Positions 50,272 to 59,956 of a stretch of 64,000 nt of DNA are shown here, in pieces. The stretch comes from Bacillus_CJ salitolerans. GTDB taxonomy: Bacteria; Bacillota; Bacilli; Bacillales; SA4. Position 1 is the first letter of the stretch. Each line of letters starts with the position of its first letter. The notes beneath the pieces were generated by a model. It had not been told where the DNA came from. It did not search any database and was given only the letters and a program-made list of their open reading frames with translations. Made by a program: the position numbers and the translations under genes. The stretch lies in assembly GCF_042680805.1 (NCBI RefSeq), contig NZ_JBHUEM010000052.1, forward strand, positions 62,001 through 126,000. Reading direction: 5' to 3'.

Positions 50272-51678
50272 ATGAGACAGGAGGATGCAAAAGCTTTAGA
50301 GTATGCGATAGATGAAATTACGGAAATTGCTAAAGGCTTTGGCCTTGATTTTTATCCAATGCGCTATGAAATTTGTCCTGCTGACATCATTTATACGTTT
50401 GGTGCATATGGAATGCCAACAAGGTTCTCACACTGGAGCTTTGGTAAGCAATTTCATAAAATGAAGCTTCAGTATGACTTAGGACTCAGTAAAATTTATG
50501 AGCTAGTCATAAACTCAAATCCTTGCTATGCCTTTTTACTGGACACCAATTCGCTCATTCAAAATAAACTTATTGTTGCACACGTATTAGCTCACTGCGA
50601 CTTTTTCAAAAACAATTGCCGCTTTGGCAATACAAAGCGGGACATGGTGGAAAGCATGGCGGCAACTGCCGAGCGGGTTGCCCATTACGAGCACGAACAT
50701 GGAAAACAAGCGGTCGAAACATTCCTAGATGCGGTCCTAGCGATACAGGAACATATTGATCCATCCTTAATGCGGCCAAAACTATCCTATCACTTAGAAG
50801 AAGAAGAGGAAGAGGCTAAGCCTGCTCGTACAAAATACGACGATCTTTGGGCACTTGACATAAAAGAGCCACCGAAAAAAGCCGTAAAACGCAAAAAGAA
50901 AATCCCACCTAATCCAGAAAAGGATATTCTCTTATTCATCCAAGAATACAGCAGAGAACTTGAAGATTGGCAGCGTGACATCCTCACGATGATGCGCGAA
51001 GAAATGCTTTACTTCTGGCCACAATTGGAGACGAAAATCATGAACGAAGGCTGGGCCTCCTACTGGCACGGCCGCATCCTACGCGAAATGGACTTAACCT
51101 CCGATGAAGTCATCGAATTCGCTAAACTAAACGCTGGTGTTGTTCAGCCATCCAAAACGAGTATTAATCCGTACTATCTAGGGTTCAAAATGTTTGAAGA
51201 CATTGAAAAACGCTGGGATAATCCAACTGAGGAAATGAAGCGTTACGGGGCAAAAGCTGGATCAGGTCGAGAGAAAATGTTTGAGGTGCGAGAGGTAGAA
51301 TCAGATATTTCATTCCTACGAAACTACTTAACAAAAGACCTTGTCATGAGAGAGGATATGTACCTGTTCCAAAAACAAGGCAAAGACTACAAAATCGTCG
51401 ACAAAGAGTGGGAGCAAGTTCGCGACCAATTAATCAACATGCGTGTAAACGGTGGCTTCCCGTATATTACCGTAAACGACGGAGATTACTTAAAGACCGG
51501 GGAATTATACTTAAAGCACTGGTACGAGGGCATTGAGCTAGACCTCAAATATTTAGAAAAGGTTCTACCATACATCCACCAGCTATGGGGAAGACCTGTT
51601 CATATGGAGACTGTGCTCGAAGAAAAACCGGTGATGTTTACGTATGACGGGAAAGGGATTCATCGGAAGTATTTGTGA
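50272..51678 (+). CDS. spoVR: Stage V sporulation protein R
   Basis: 468 residues from the ATG at 50272 with GGGGAG 6 nt upstream; this equals the B. subtilis length. Conserved SpoVR motifs: GLDFYPMRYEICPADIIYTF, ARFSHWSFGK (here TRFSHWSFGKQF), INSNPCYAFLLDTN, VLAHCDFFKNN and MNEGWASYWHGRIL. An earlier in-frame ATG (50239) lacks a ribosome site. SpoVR is needed for normal cortex formation in sporulation; its chemistry is unknown. It has its own terminator. Confidence 0.95.
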   Translation: MRQEDAKALEYAIDEITEIAKGFGLDFYPMRYEICPADIIYTFGAYGMPTRFSHWSFGKQFHKMKLQYDLGLSKIYELVINSNPCYAFLLDTNSLIQNKLIVAHVLAHCDFFKNNCRFGNTKRDMVESMAATAERVAHYEHEHGKQAVETFLDAVLAIQEHIDPSLMRPKLSYHLEEEEEEAKPARTKYDDLWALDIKEPPKKAVKRKKKIPPNPEKDILLFIQEYSRELEDWQRDILTMMREEMLYFWPQLETKIMNEGWASYWHGRILREMDLTSDEVIEFAKLNAGVVQPSKTSINPYYLGFKMFEDIEKRWDNPTEEMKRYGAKAGSGREKMFEVREVESDISFLRNYLTKDLVMREDMYLFQKQGKDYKIVDKEWEQVRDQLINMRVNGGFPYITVNDGDYLKTGELYLKHWYEGIELDLKYLEKVLPYIHQLWGRPVHMETVLEEKPVMFTYDGKGIHRKYL

Positions 51679-51695
51679 TAAATAATCGTGAGTAG

Positions 51696-51727
51696 AACCA
51701 GTCCAAGTTGTTTTGGGCTGGTTTTTT
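51696..51727 (+). terminator. Intrinsic terminator after spoVR
   Basis: Arms AACCAG / CTGGTT with further imperfect pairing around an A/T-rich loop and a T6 tail. Confidence 0.8.
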
Positions 51728-51901
51728 GACGCACTTGAAGATTATCTTATCTCATCTAGTAACCGAGCTAATTCCTAGAATTAACTTAATTTAAATTTAC
51801 GTTATGTCCTATCCACCACAAACATATTACATTATCTGGAATTACACGAGCCCATCTTTAATAGGTATATATAATGGATAACATTTCAAGGAGGGGCTAA
51901 T

Positions 51902-54100
51902 TTGTCAAATTTGAATGAAGAAAGCATAGACAAAAATCGAATAAAGAAATCTTCTTTAATTATTGTTGAAAAAGAAAAAAAGAAAATGCCGAAGAAGCCC
52001 AAAAAGGGTGAACCACCAGTTGAAATTCGACAAAAGAGAGGAAAGTATAAAAAAGAATATTTAAATGAGGATGGAAGCTTTACAGTAGAAATATTTCCTA
52101 ATCCCATCAATTTTAAAACAAAGCGTGACACATGGGAGGAGATCAATAATAATTTAACGTTTATGATGGATGGGAACTTCAGATACCCATATAAAAACAT
52201 ATCCAATGGTTGGGAGGTCCGTTTCGCAGATGAAGTAGGTGAAGAAGGAAAAGGGATATATCGAATGGAAAATGAGGGGTACGTGATTGAGGTCATGCCA
52301 CTCGGTATCAATAATTCAAAAGGAAAAGTAAAAGGCAATCAAATATTATATGAAAAAATTCAATCTAATATAGACATACAATACACTGTACTAGCTGACA
52401 TGATAAAAGAAGAAATTATTTTCCGTAAACGAGATGTCCCAGATACTTATACATTTCAGATTAATTTAGTGGGTTTGAAACCTGTACTAAATAAAGATCA
52501 AAGTGTTGATTTTGTAAATGTGTCTGGAGAGATAATATATTCCTTTATTAAGCCTTTTGCTTATGACAAAGAAGAAAATTATACAGATCAAATAATTACA
52601 AATCTGTATCAAGTCGAAAATGTATGGTATGTCAGCTATATCATAAATGAGGCATGGTTATACAATGATGAAAGGAAATTCCCGGTTATCCTTGACCCCA
52701 CTACTTTACCATTTCAGCCAAGAAAAGAAGAGACATATAATATTCGAGATACAGAAATTCGTAGCCGAAGCCCACTTACAAACTTTACTAATTATTCCTA
52801 TTTTGCAGCTGGCTTTAGCGATACACCATCCATTGGCATAAGAAGAAGTTTAATATGGTTTAACCTCCCAAGGTTATATAGTGGTGCAAAAATTAATTCG
52901 GCTACACTTAATCTAAAACAATTCAATATATTGACCACGAATGAAACAATCATTGATGTTCATCAGATAACGCAGCCTTGGAATACACAACAAGTTACTT
53001 GGGATTTGAGGCCTGATTTTAACCAAACTCCGATAAATGGAACAGCAGTGAATACGGAAAAAATAGACTTCGTTGTAAGTGAACTTGTTTCAAGTTGGTA
53101 TACCGGAGAAGTAGCTAATTATGGTTTCTTATTAAAGGCTAGAGATGAAACGAAACCAAGAAAAGCATTTTATTCATCTGAAAATAATACATCTTCTGAT
53201 GCTGAAGAAGGTACTGATCTTGGTCCAACATTAGTTATTAATTATACGGTAGATCCTCTCGGAAGTGAACCATTCTGGAGTTTTGTTAATGGTGTGAATG
53301 TCGCAAATGGAAATTTATTATTCACAACTTTGGATGTTTCACTGCCTGGGAGAGGAATCCCCATCCAACTTACTCGAAGCTATAATTCTTTTTCAACTGA
53401 ACTAGGGTTGTTAGGTTATGGTTGGCGATTAAATATTGAGATGAAATTAAAATTTAATGCTCCATACGAAAGTAAGGTGGTTGTATTCGTTGATGAAGAT
53501 GGAACGAACCATATCTTTACGGAGCTCGATGAACAAGATGGAATGTGGGAAGCACCACCAGGAATTAATCTTGAGCTCAAATATCAGAATGGGCAAGAGC
53601 CCTACTTTATTATGACCGATAAATCAGAAACGAGATACTATTTTGATACACAAAATGGCCGACTCGAAGCCATTTATGATAAAAACGAAAATGTGTTAGA
53701 TTTGGTTTATGATTCTTTCGGAAACCTAGTGAATATGTCGGACGACTCCGGAAGAGTTGTTTATTTCCACTATCGTGATAATCTATTGTTTGCAATAACC
53801 GGAAATGAAATCGCAGATGTTCAATTTAGATATAATGCCGAGGGGCTACTTGAAACCGTCAAAACGTTACAAATCGGCGTAAATGGAGCAATTGATGTAA
53901 CGGATTCAAATAATATAGCACAACAATCTAGCTATACTTATTATGTCGATAGAAAAATAAAAGAACTAATAGACCCTAATGGTCATGCAACAACCGTCAC
54001 TTATAAGCTAGATACAAATCAGGTAGAAACAATCTCTAAAGTAGTGAATGGTTTGAATCGAATTTACACATATGAATATAAACAACAGAAGAAGGTTTAG
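51902..54100 (+). CDS. RHS/YD-repeat protein, N-terminal part (ended by a frameshift)
   Basis: 732 residues from a TTG start (GGAGGGG upstream) to a TAG at 54098-54100. No signal peptide or N-terminal hydrophobic segment is seen; the start is charged and Lys/Pro-rich. About residues 285-440 carry a DNRLRE-type beta domain (IRDTEIRSRSPLTNFTNYSY, WNTQQVTWDLRP); then SFVNGVNVANGNLLFTTLDV and LPGRGIPIQLTRSYNSFS start the RHS shell (DUF6531-like), and RHS repeats follow. The frame shifts between 54082 and 54097, and the next frame continues the same protein. With the second part (to 58338) the intact protein would have about 2,145 residues. RHS shells enclose a C-terminal toxin. Confidence 0.85.
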   Translation: MSNLNEESIDKNRIKKSSLIIVEKEKKKMPKKPKKGEPPVEIRQKRGKYKKEYLNEDGSFTVEIFPNPINFKTKRDTWEEINNNLTFMMDGNFRYPYKNISNGWEVRFADEVGEEGKGIYRMENEGYVIEVMPLGINNSKGKVKGNQILYEKIQSNIDIQYTVLADMIKEEIIFRKRDVPDTYTFQINLVGLKPVLNKDQSVDFVNVSGEIIYSFIKPFAYDKEENYTDQIITNLYQVENVWYVSYIINEAWLYNDERKFPVILDPTTLPFQPRKEETYNIRDTEIRSRSPLTNFTNYSYFAAGFSDTPSIGIRRSLIWFNLPRLYSGAKINSATLNLKQFNILTTNETIIDVHQITQPWNTQQVTWDLRPDFNQTPINGTAVNTEKIDFVVSELVSSWYTGEVANYGFLLKARDETKPRKAFYSSENNTSSDAEEGTDLGPTLVINYTVDPLGSEPFWSFVNGVNVANGNLLFTTLDVSLPGRGIPIQLTRSYNSFSTELGLLGYGWRLNIEMKLKFNAPYESKVVVFVDEDGTNHIFTELDEQDGMWEAPPGINLELKYQNGQEPYFIMTDKSETRYYFDTQNGRLEAIYDKNENVLDLVYDSFGNLVNMSDDSGRVVYFHYRDNLLFAITGNEIADVQFRYNAEGLLETVKTLQIGVNGAIDVTDSNNIAQQSSYTYYVDRKIKELIDPNGHATTVTYKLDTNQVETISKVVNGLNRIYTYEYKQQKKV

Positions 54101-54246
54101 TTACAACAGTTACGGATCCAAAGGATGTTACTACAACGTACGAAACGAACGTAGCTGGAAATGTAATTAAAATAACTGAACGTGCTAATTCTGCACAACC
54201 AATTGATACGAGCTATGAGTGGGATACGTCACACAATCTCATTTCT

Positions 54247-57200
54247 ATGGTAGATGCAAGATTCAATAAGACAGAATTTTCATACAACGATAAGGATGAA
54301 CTGATACAAGTTGTAAAGCCTGATGGCTCTGTTCAGACGCTAGCTTATTCAATAGATGAAGAACAGCTTACATCATTTACTAACGCATCTAATGAAACGA
54401 TTAAATATAACTATGACGAAGATGAAAACAATACTGTGACAGTAACCCCCATGAATAGTACAATTATCCGTGATTTTAATGAAAAAGGTCAGATAGTCGG
54501 TATAACAACTCCTATTAGTCTGAATGAAAATATCATACCAAATCATGGTTTTGAAACATGGGACGTATCTGTACCTGGATATTGGCAAAACATTGCGAGT
54601 GGTTCAGTTAGAAGGAGCACAGATCGTGTAAACGGCTACTATTCCTTAGAGCTTACGGGGAATACTAGCGGTGAAGCGAAAGTGGTCTCACGTTATTTTC
54701 CTGTGCTTGAAAATACAAAATACGTGGTTAGTTGGTTCTTAAAGTCATTAGATGCAAGTGATATAGAAATCCGAGTGAATTGGTATGTAGAAGCGGATAT
54801 TAATACGTATATCGGTAATTCTCCCATCCGTTTCATAAATAACAAAAAAGAATGGGCAAAAAAAGCCCAAAGAATTAACTCTCCATTTGGTGCAAAGTTT
54901 GCACGAGTTGTCATTACCAGCTTTACGGGAACTACCTTGTTTGACAACGTTCAAATGGAAAAAGGAGACTTCGTAAATGATTATAACCTCCTCTTAGATC
55001 CAGGCTTTGAAGAAACAGAAAGTACTACTGGGAAGCCTATACACTGGAATCTCAGATCAAGTTTAAATACTATAGCAGATGCTTCATATATCAACAATGG
55101 GCGTAATGGTACATCTAAAGGACTAAGGATATATGGTTCAGGAGATAATAAGTACTTTGGCCAAGAAATAAAAATTAAGGCTGAAAAAGATGTTACTCTC
55201 CTTCTTTCTGGTTGGTCCAGAGCCGATGGTATATCTTCGACTGGAGGGCCTCATGAGATTGTTTTATATATTAACTATGAAGATTTGGATGATGAATGGC
55301 TACCCCTTATTTTTACAAAAGCGAATCATGGATGGGAGTATAGAGAGTTAAATGTGACCTTAAAAGGGAATGCATTTGGCTTTCAAGTATATGCCAAAGT
55401 TGAAAATCAATCTGGTGCAGTTGTCCATTTTGATGACATCAAGTTTCGAACGATAACTACTTCTACTGCTATTTTAAGTGAATATAACATTGTAACAAAC
55501 GGAAGCTTTGAGTTCGACTTGGACAATTCAGGTATGTCGGATGACTGGAAGCAATCAATACAGCCTGGAACTACCGCAACGATGAATTGGGTGAACGACA
55601 GAAATGAAGCACAGGTCGGTAAATATTCACTTCTTGTAAAGGATACAGGAGGGTGGGCGATATTTGCGAATAATACCAAAGAACCGGTACTTCCTGATAG
55701 AACATATACAGCAGCTGTAACGATTAAAACAAAAGGTGTCACGTCTACTTCTATTAATGGAGGAGGAATTATCAAGTTTGATGTATATGACACGAATGGA
55801 AGCTATTTAGGTGAATATATGACATCAAACCCAGTATCTGGTAGTGTGGAAGGTGAAAGGGTGTATGTCGAAGTTGACGGGCAGAAGATTCTATATGATT
55901 ACCCGTCCGCCACTTCGATTAGAGTATCGGTTGGCACAGTCCATCCGATTCAAGGTTCTCTTTATTTTGATAACGTACGATTTGAATCAAGAAGTGTCCA
56001 GACTACACTTCAGTATGATGTGACTAACAATTATGTAACAACTGTCACAAATGAACTTGGGAAACAGACCTTGTTTACACCTGATGAAAGGGGAAATATC
56101 GAACAAATTATTTTACCAACAGGCGGTATTGCTACTTTCGAATATAATTCCTTAGATCTTTTAGAGTCTGCACAGACAACAGCAGGTCTACTCATTGAGT
56201 ATGACTATGATTCTAACGGGAACGTAATGCAAATTGACTATAAGGATCCTGTACAGAATACTGTGATCGGTAGCATCCATCAGTCTTATAATGAAGCTAA
56301 CCAGGTAGAGACTGTCACTGATCAATTAAACCGTGTGACTACGTTAAGTTACAATATCATTGGGAATATGGAAGAAATTTTATATCCAAATGATAATCTT
56401 TTATCGTTAAACTATACAGATATTAATCAAATAAAAACCATTACGTATAATAATGAGACAATACCTGCTTATTCGTTCAAGTATAACGACAAAGGGTTCT
56501 TAACATCTGTCACAAAAAATGGTACTGACACTTCTAGCTACCAATTTGATCAGAAGTTAAACAGAATAACGTCTATTACGTATCCGAACAATCATGCTGT
56601 ATCCTATACGTATGACCCTAGTGGAAAAGTCACGAGTATTTCTTCTCAACCGTTAAATCATCCAATTTTGGTTACTCGGTATGAGTACGACCAAGCAGGT
56701 TTACTGGCCTCCGCATTCGGACCAAATGACGAACGAGTATATCATATATTTGATGAGGCTGGCAGGATTCGTAAGCGGAATTCAGGAAATGGCACGACCT
56801 TTGCTTATGACACGTATATGGAATATGATGCAGCTGGTCAACTCATTTATTACTCAAACAGCCAGGGCGAACAAACGTATCTAGAACACGAGTTAAAGTA
56901 CGATGATAACGGTAACCGAACGGAAGTGATCTCAGGTGGAGGAAGCCGTATTGAATATAATTATGACACAGCTAACCGCCTCCTAAAAGAAGTTCACTAT
57001 GATCCAAACGATGTCATTTCATACAGCTTCTCCTATGAATACACAGGCACTTATGGTCTCTTAAACAACCGCACAGCGAAGAAGAGTTTCAACACAGTCG
57101 TTGCAACCTATCAGTATAATGCCGCAAATGAACTCGTGTCTGTTAATGGAATCCCGTTTCAATACGATGCTAATGGAAACCTACTTAAAGACGACCGCTT

Positions 57201-58338
57201 CCAATACCAGTACAATCCAGCAAATCAACTAGTCGAAGTCAACACATTGTCAGACTCTCTTGTAGCAAGATACGAGTACAATCATGAAGGCCTACGAACA
57301 AAGAAAATAACACCAAGCAAAACCGAAAAATACTTCTACTCTGCCGGAGAACTGTCTTACATCACGGATGAAACCGACAAGCTCAAATATAGTTTCACAC
57401 GTACAGTATCTGGAACATTAGTCAGTATGACGGACCATACAGGGACAACAAAGAGGACCTACTATTACATCCGAAACAGCCATAGTGATGTAGTAGAACT
57501 CAGAGATTCAAATGGAAACCGCGTTGTCTATTATAAATACGACGCATTTGGGGTACCCTTAACAAGTGAAGGCACAGCGACAACAGGAAATGGCGAACTA
57601 CTAAGAGAAGCGAATCCATTTCGATATGTGGGGTATTTTTATGATGAGGAAACCGCTAATTATTATTTGAAGGCTCGGTATTATAATCCTGATAGTGGTA
57701 GGTTTTTGACGAGGGATTTGTTGCCGGGAATTAATCTATACACATATGCATCTTGCAATCCTGTTAGATTTATTGATCCTTCTGGAATGATTTCAGTAGA
57801 GGAAGATAGTTACGGAAGTTATAGTTATGATTGGTTAAATGATGTTACTAAGGGCGGACTTCTTGGATTTAGTGGAGCTGCACTGGATAAATTTGTAGGG
57901 GAAAAGGTTTCTGAAAAAATAAAGCCATTTGTAGAACAAAAAAATAAAACAAGGCCACTAGTTAAGCTACAGGATAATAGATATTTAACCGCTCCTAAAC
58001 ATGTTTCAACTTTTAGTGCGACAAGAGCTTTTGCGAAGACTTCAATTGGTAGGTTAGGTGCAGCTGGATTTGTATTTAGTGTTGGTTATGATTTATATGA
58101 AGGTGGACTTACAGGAGAAAACATTAGGAATAGTATAACTAATAATTTTGTTTTAGTTGCTTTAAACTTAGGGGCATTCATAGCTGTTAGTGCGACTGTA
58201 ACATTTTTTGCTGGAGTTAGTTTAGTAGGTTTACCTGCTATAGGTACAGCATTATTAATAGGTGCAGGAATTGGGTTTCTTTATTCTTCTGTAAAAGAAT
58301 CAACAGGGTTTGAATTTTCAGATGTGTGGGGAGAGTAG
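54247..58338 (+). CDS. RHS/YD-repeat protein, C-terminal part with toxin tip
   Basis: 1363 residues, the -1 frame continuation of 51902-54100 (this frame is open from 54082; 54247 is the first ATG, without a ribosome site). It begins with RHS repeats, then three lectin-like jelly-roll inserts of ~150 residues, each starting with a (N/D)xGFE or NGSFE turn (NHGFETWDVSV, DPGFEETESTTG, NGSFEFDLDNSG). More YD repeats follow, then the core end NPFRYVGYFYDEETANYY, LKARYYNPDSGRFLTRD. After FIDPSGMI comes a ~190-residue variable tip rich in Gly/Ala hydrophobic helices (LVALNLGAFIAVSATVTFFA), probably membrane-acting. No enzyme motif was found in the tip. Confidence 0.8.
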   Translation: MVDARFNKTEFSYNDKDELIQVVKPDGSVQTLAYSIDEEQLTSFTNASNETIKYNYDEDENNTVTVTPMNSTIIRDFNEKGQIVGITTPISLNENIIPNHGFETWDVSVPGYWQNIASGSVRRSTDRVNGYYSLELTGNTSGEAKVVSRYFPVLENTKYVVSWFLKSLDASDIEIRVNWYVEADINTYIGNSPIRFINNKKEWAKKAQRINSPFGAKFARVVITSFTGTTLFDNVQMEKGDFVNDYNLLLDPGFEETESTTGKPIHWNLRSSLNTIADASYINNGRNGTSKGLRIYGSGDNKYFGQEIKIKAEKDVTLLLSGWSRADGISSTGGPHEIVLYINYEDLDDEWLPLIFTKANHGWEYRELNVTLKGNAFGFQVYAKVENQSGAVVHFDDIKFRTITTSTAILSEYNIVTNGSFEFDLDNSGMSDDWKQSIQPGTTATMNWVNDRNEAQVGKYSLLVKDTGGWAIFANNTKEPVLPDRTYTAAVTIKTKGVTSTSINGGGIIKFDVYDTNGSYLGEYMTSNPVSGSVEGERVYVEVDGQKILYDYPSATSIRVSVGTVHPIQGSLYFDNVRFESRSVQTTLQYDVTNNYVTTVTNELGKQTLFTPDERGNIEQIILPTGGIATFEYNSLDLLESAQTTAGLLIEYDYDSNGNVMQIDYKDPVQNTVIGSIHQSYNEANQVETVTDQLNRVTTLSYNIIGNMEEILYPNDNLLSLNYTDINQIKTITYNNETIPAYSFKYNDKGFLTSVTKNGTDTSSYQFDQKLNRITSITYPNNHAVSYTYDPSGKVTSISSQPLNHPILVTRYEYDQAGLLASAFGPNDERVYHIFDEAGRIRKRNSGNGTTFAYDTYMEYDAAGQLIYYSNSQGEQTYLEHELKYDDNGNRTEVISGGGSRIEYNYDTANRLLKEVHYDPNDVISYSFSYEYTGTYGLLNNRTAKKSFNTVVATYQYNAANELVSVNGIPFQYDANGNLLKDDRFQYQYNPANQLVEVNTLSDSLVARYEYNHEGLRTKKITPSKTEKYFYSAGELSYITDETDKLKYSFTRTVSGTLVSMTDHTGTTKRTYYYIRNSHSDVVELRDSNGNRVVYYKYDAFGVPLTSEGTATTGNGELLREANPFRYVGYFYDEETANYYLKARYYNPDSGRFLTRDLLPGINLYTYASCNPVRFIDPSGMISVEEDSYGSYSYDWLNDVTKGGLLGFSGAALDKFVGEKVSEKIKPFVEQKNKTRPLVKLQDNRYLTAPKHVSTFSATRAFAKTSIGRLGAAGFVFSVGYDLYEGGLTGENIRNSITNNFVLVALNLGAFIAVSATVTFFAGVSLVGLPAIGTALLIGAGIGFLYSSVKESTGFEFSDVWGE
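56899..57725 (+). repeat. RHS core repeat, master copy
   Basis: 827 bp that recurs nearly identically at 60026-60852 (constant offset 3127, no indel), ending at TTGACGAGGGATTTGTTGCC, the point where the toxin tips diverge. Bases 57530-57683 recur a third time at 63527-63680 (offset 5997). Confidence 0.85.
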
Positions 58339-58365
58339 AATATTAAAGATAAAAGGATGATCACA

Positions 58366-58695
58366 TTGTATACAATCTTGGATCAACTTCCATACCAATC
58401 AAAGTTTTATTTTCTTTTAATTCTTGGAGCTTTATCTACAATCGGTTATGTATTTTTATTAAAAAAAGCAATAGAAAATAGGAAAAATAAAAAAGAAATA
58501 ACAATGTTATCAATATCGATCCTGAGTTTTTCGATGTATAGTTTTAATCTTTCAATTTCTAATTACTTTAAGCATATGCATAATGATGAGTATGGGGTTG
58601 GATTTTATAATATTAGTATAGTATTTTTTATAATCTTTATTATAGCGATATTAGTTGGACCCATCTTGAAAAAATTCACAAGTTTTTTTGACTAA
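58366..58695 (+). CDS. Probable immunity protein of the first RHS tip
   Basis: 109 residues from TTG at 58366, which has AAAGG 9 nt upstream; an ATG three codons earlier overlaps the ribosome site. Three membrane helices (FYFLLILGALSTIGYVFL, ITMLSISILSFSMYSF, VFFIIFIIAILVGPIL). It starts 27 bp after the RHS stop. A small gene directly behind an RHS tip is the standard position of the cognate immunity gene. A membrane immunity protein suits a tip that acts on the membrane (inference). Confidence 0.65.
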   Translation: MYTILDQLPYQSKFYFLLILGALSTIGYVFLLKKAIENRKNKKEITMLSISILSFSMYSFNLSISNYFKHMHNDEYGVGFYNISIVFFIIFIIAILVGPILKKFTSFFD

Positions 58696-58863
58696 GGATG
58701 GGTTTGGAGATAGGGGCCTGTTATAAGAATCGTTGTCAGGAGAAATTGATCAAGTTTAAATATGAGGTGAAAAAAGGGAGAACTTCCACGTTCAATTATG
58801 TTTAGAGGATCAAGGTGAAAAACTTGAGGCTGCTCAAATAATTCCCATCTTCAGAGTAGATGG

Positions 58864-59312
58864 GAATTATTTGACGCTTATGATGAAATTGAATTAAGTG
58901 GAGCAGTAGAGCAAGCAATTGCTACTACTAAAAAAGATTTAAAAACAGTCGGTATAGAGAAAACTCCCGATTACTTAGATGAAGCCAGATCACAGTATCA
59001 TGCGGACTTCATTAGAGTAGGGCCCTTTATTAAGATTTGCAACATCTGTTGCCGTTGTAGGCTTTATTTATGACATAAATTCTGTAATACCCCCACAGCA
59101 GAATTTAGAATGATTAAGTACAGGAGAATACTTTGCAAAGTTGTTTATTACATTGGCTGCAGTATGCGTAACCGGAGTTGCAATTTTTTTAGCACTGTCA
59201 CCGGTAGGTGGTGTTATTGTTGGAGGTACGGCTGCAACAGCTATTGATTATTTCAAGCAAAATGTTCTTGAGTATTATGACTTGAATTTATTTATAGAAT
59301 TGGAGTTCTATC
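58864..59312 (+). pseudogene. Degraded RHS toxin tip (cassette 2)
   Basis: Frames read ELFDAYDEIELSGAVEQAIA to ...HADFIRVGP, then after a frameshift near 59030 FATSVAVVGFIYDINSVI, a stop at 59113, and then EYFAKLFITLAAVCVTGVAI and LSPVGGVIVGGTAATAIDYF. The order (acidic helical part, FATSVAVVGF-like, Gly-rich hydrophobic helices) is that of the tip at 57900-58338, so this is a decayed tip of the same kind without its RHS core. Confidence 0.55.
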
Positions 59313-59495
59313 TTGAAAAGAAAGCATATTGTCATAAAAATAATTACCGTTTTACTTTTTCTGGGAACAGGTTTCGTATTGTATGATATAAATTTCTTTG
59401 TAGCTTTAATCTTTTTAAATATAAGTTTTTGTTTAGCAATTTACTTTTTACTTTTCAATAGGAAGCCATTAGGGTGGAGATTATTAGGACGATAA
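59313..59495 (+). CDS. Small membrane protein, possible immunity gene (cassette 2)
   Basis: 60 residues from TTG at 59313 (GGAG 7 nt upstream), KRKHIVIKIITVLLFLGTGF then FFVALIFLNISFCLAIYFLL: two membrane helices. It follows a degraded tip, overlapping its frame. A further fragment (about 59528-59637, LVERLLITVFAALLYFLYT) behind it lacks a good start and may be another immunity remnant. Function inferred from position and topology. Confidence 0.45.
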   Translation: MKRKHIVIKIITVLLFLGTGFVLYDINFFVALIFLNISFCLAIYFLLFNRKPLGWRLLGR

Positions 59496-59700
59496 GTTAA
59501 TTAGCTGCTTTGTATTTCTACGCCAAAAAGGATTTTTTAATAGTTAATGAACTTGTAGAAAGATTACTTATAACTGTATTTGCAGCACTGCTATATTTTC
59601 TATACACTACCTGGTTCCAGATAAGGAGAGCTAAATAATTAACTACAGGAAAAAATAGTTGGTTTTGTTTCTTGCCAATTCAATGGGCCATGTCCTTCTA

Positions 59701-59904
59701 AATACCATAGTGACGGTTTTTCAGTCAGTTTTGAAAATTTTGCTAATTGATGGCTTTTTCAACAACATAATATAAAATAATTTAATAAAAAACAAAAAAA
59801 GTATGACTTTTTGTTGGTATTGTTTAGAGTCGCCAAACCAAACAATCCATTGAAGGACATACTTTTTTTCTTATGCTAATCAGAATGTCGTTCTCCTCCT
59901 TTTA
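59701..59904. repeat. Inter-cassette repeat, copy 1
   Basis: About 200 bp starting AATACCATAGTGA and including TGATGGCTTTTTCAACAACA, AACAATCCATTGAAGGACAT and TTATGCTAATCAGAATGTCG; it recurs at 62292-62490. It looks like the end of an insertion sequence that has lost its transposase. Noncoding. Confidence 0.6.
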
Positions 59905-59956
59905 ATGTGTAAGATATTTAGATAAATTATTACTCAATCATCTGGATGAGATTTCA

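Noticed and set aside
54070..54100. Programmed -1 frameshift in the RHS gene
   Set aside because: The shift direction fits, but no X-XXY-YYZ slippery heptamer lies in the zero frame and no strong downstream structure was seen.
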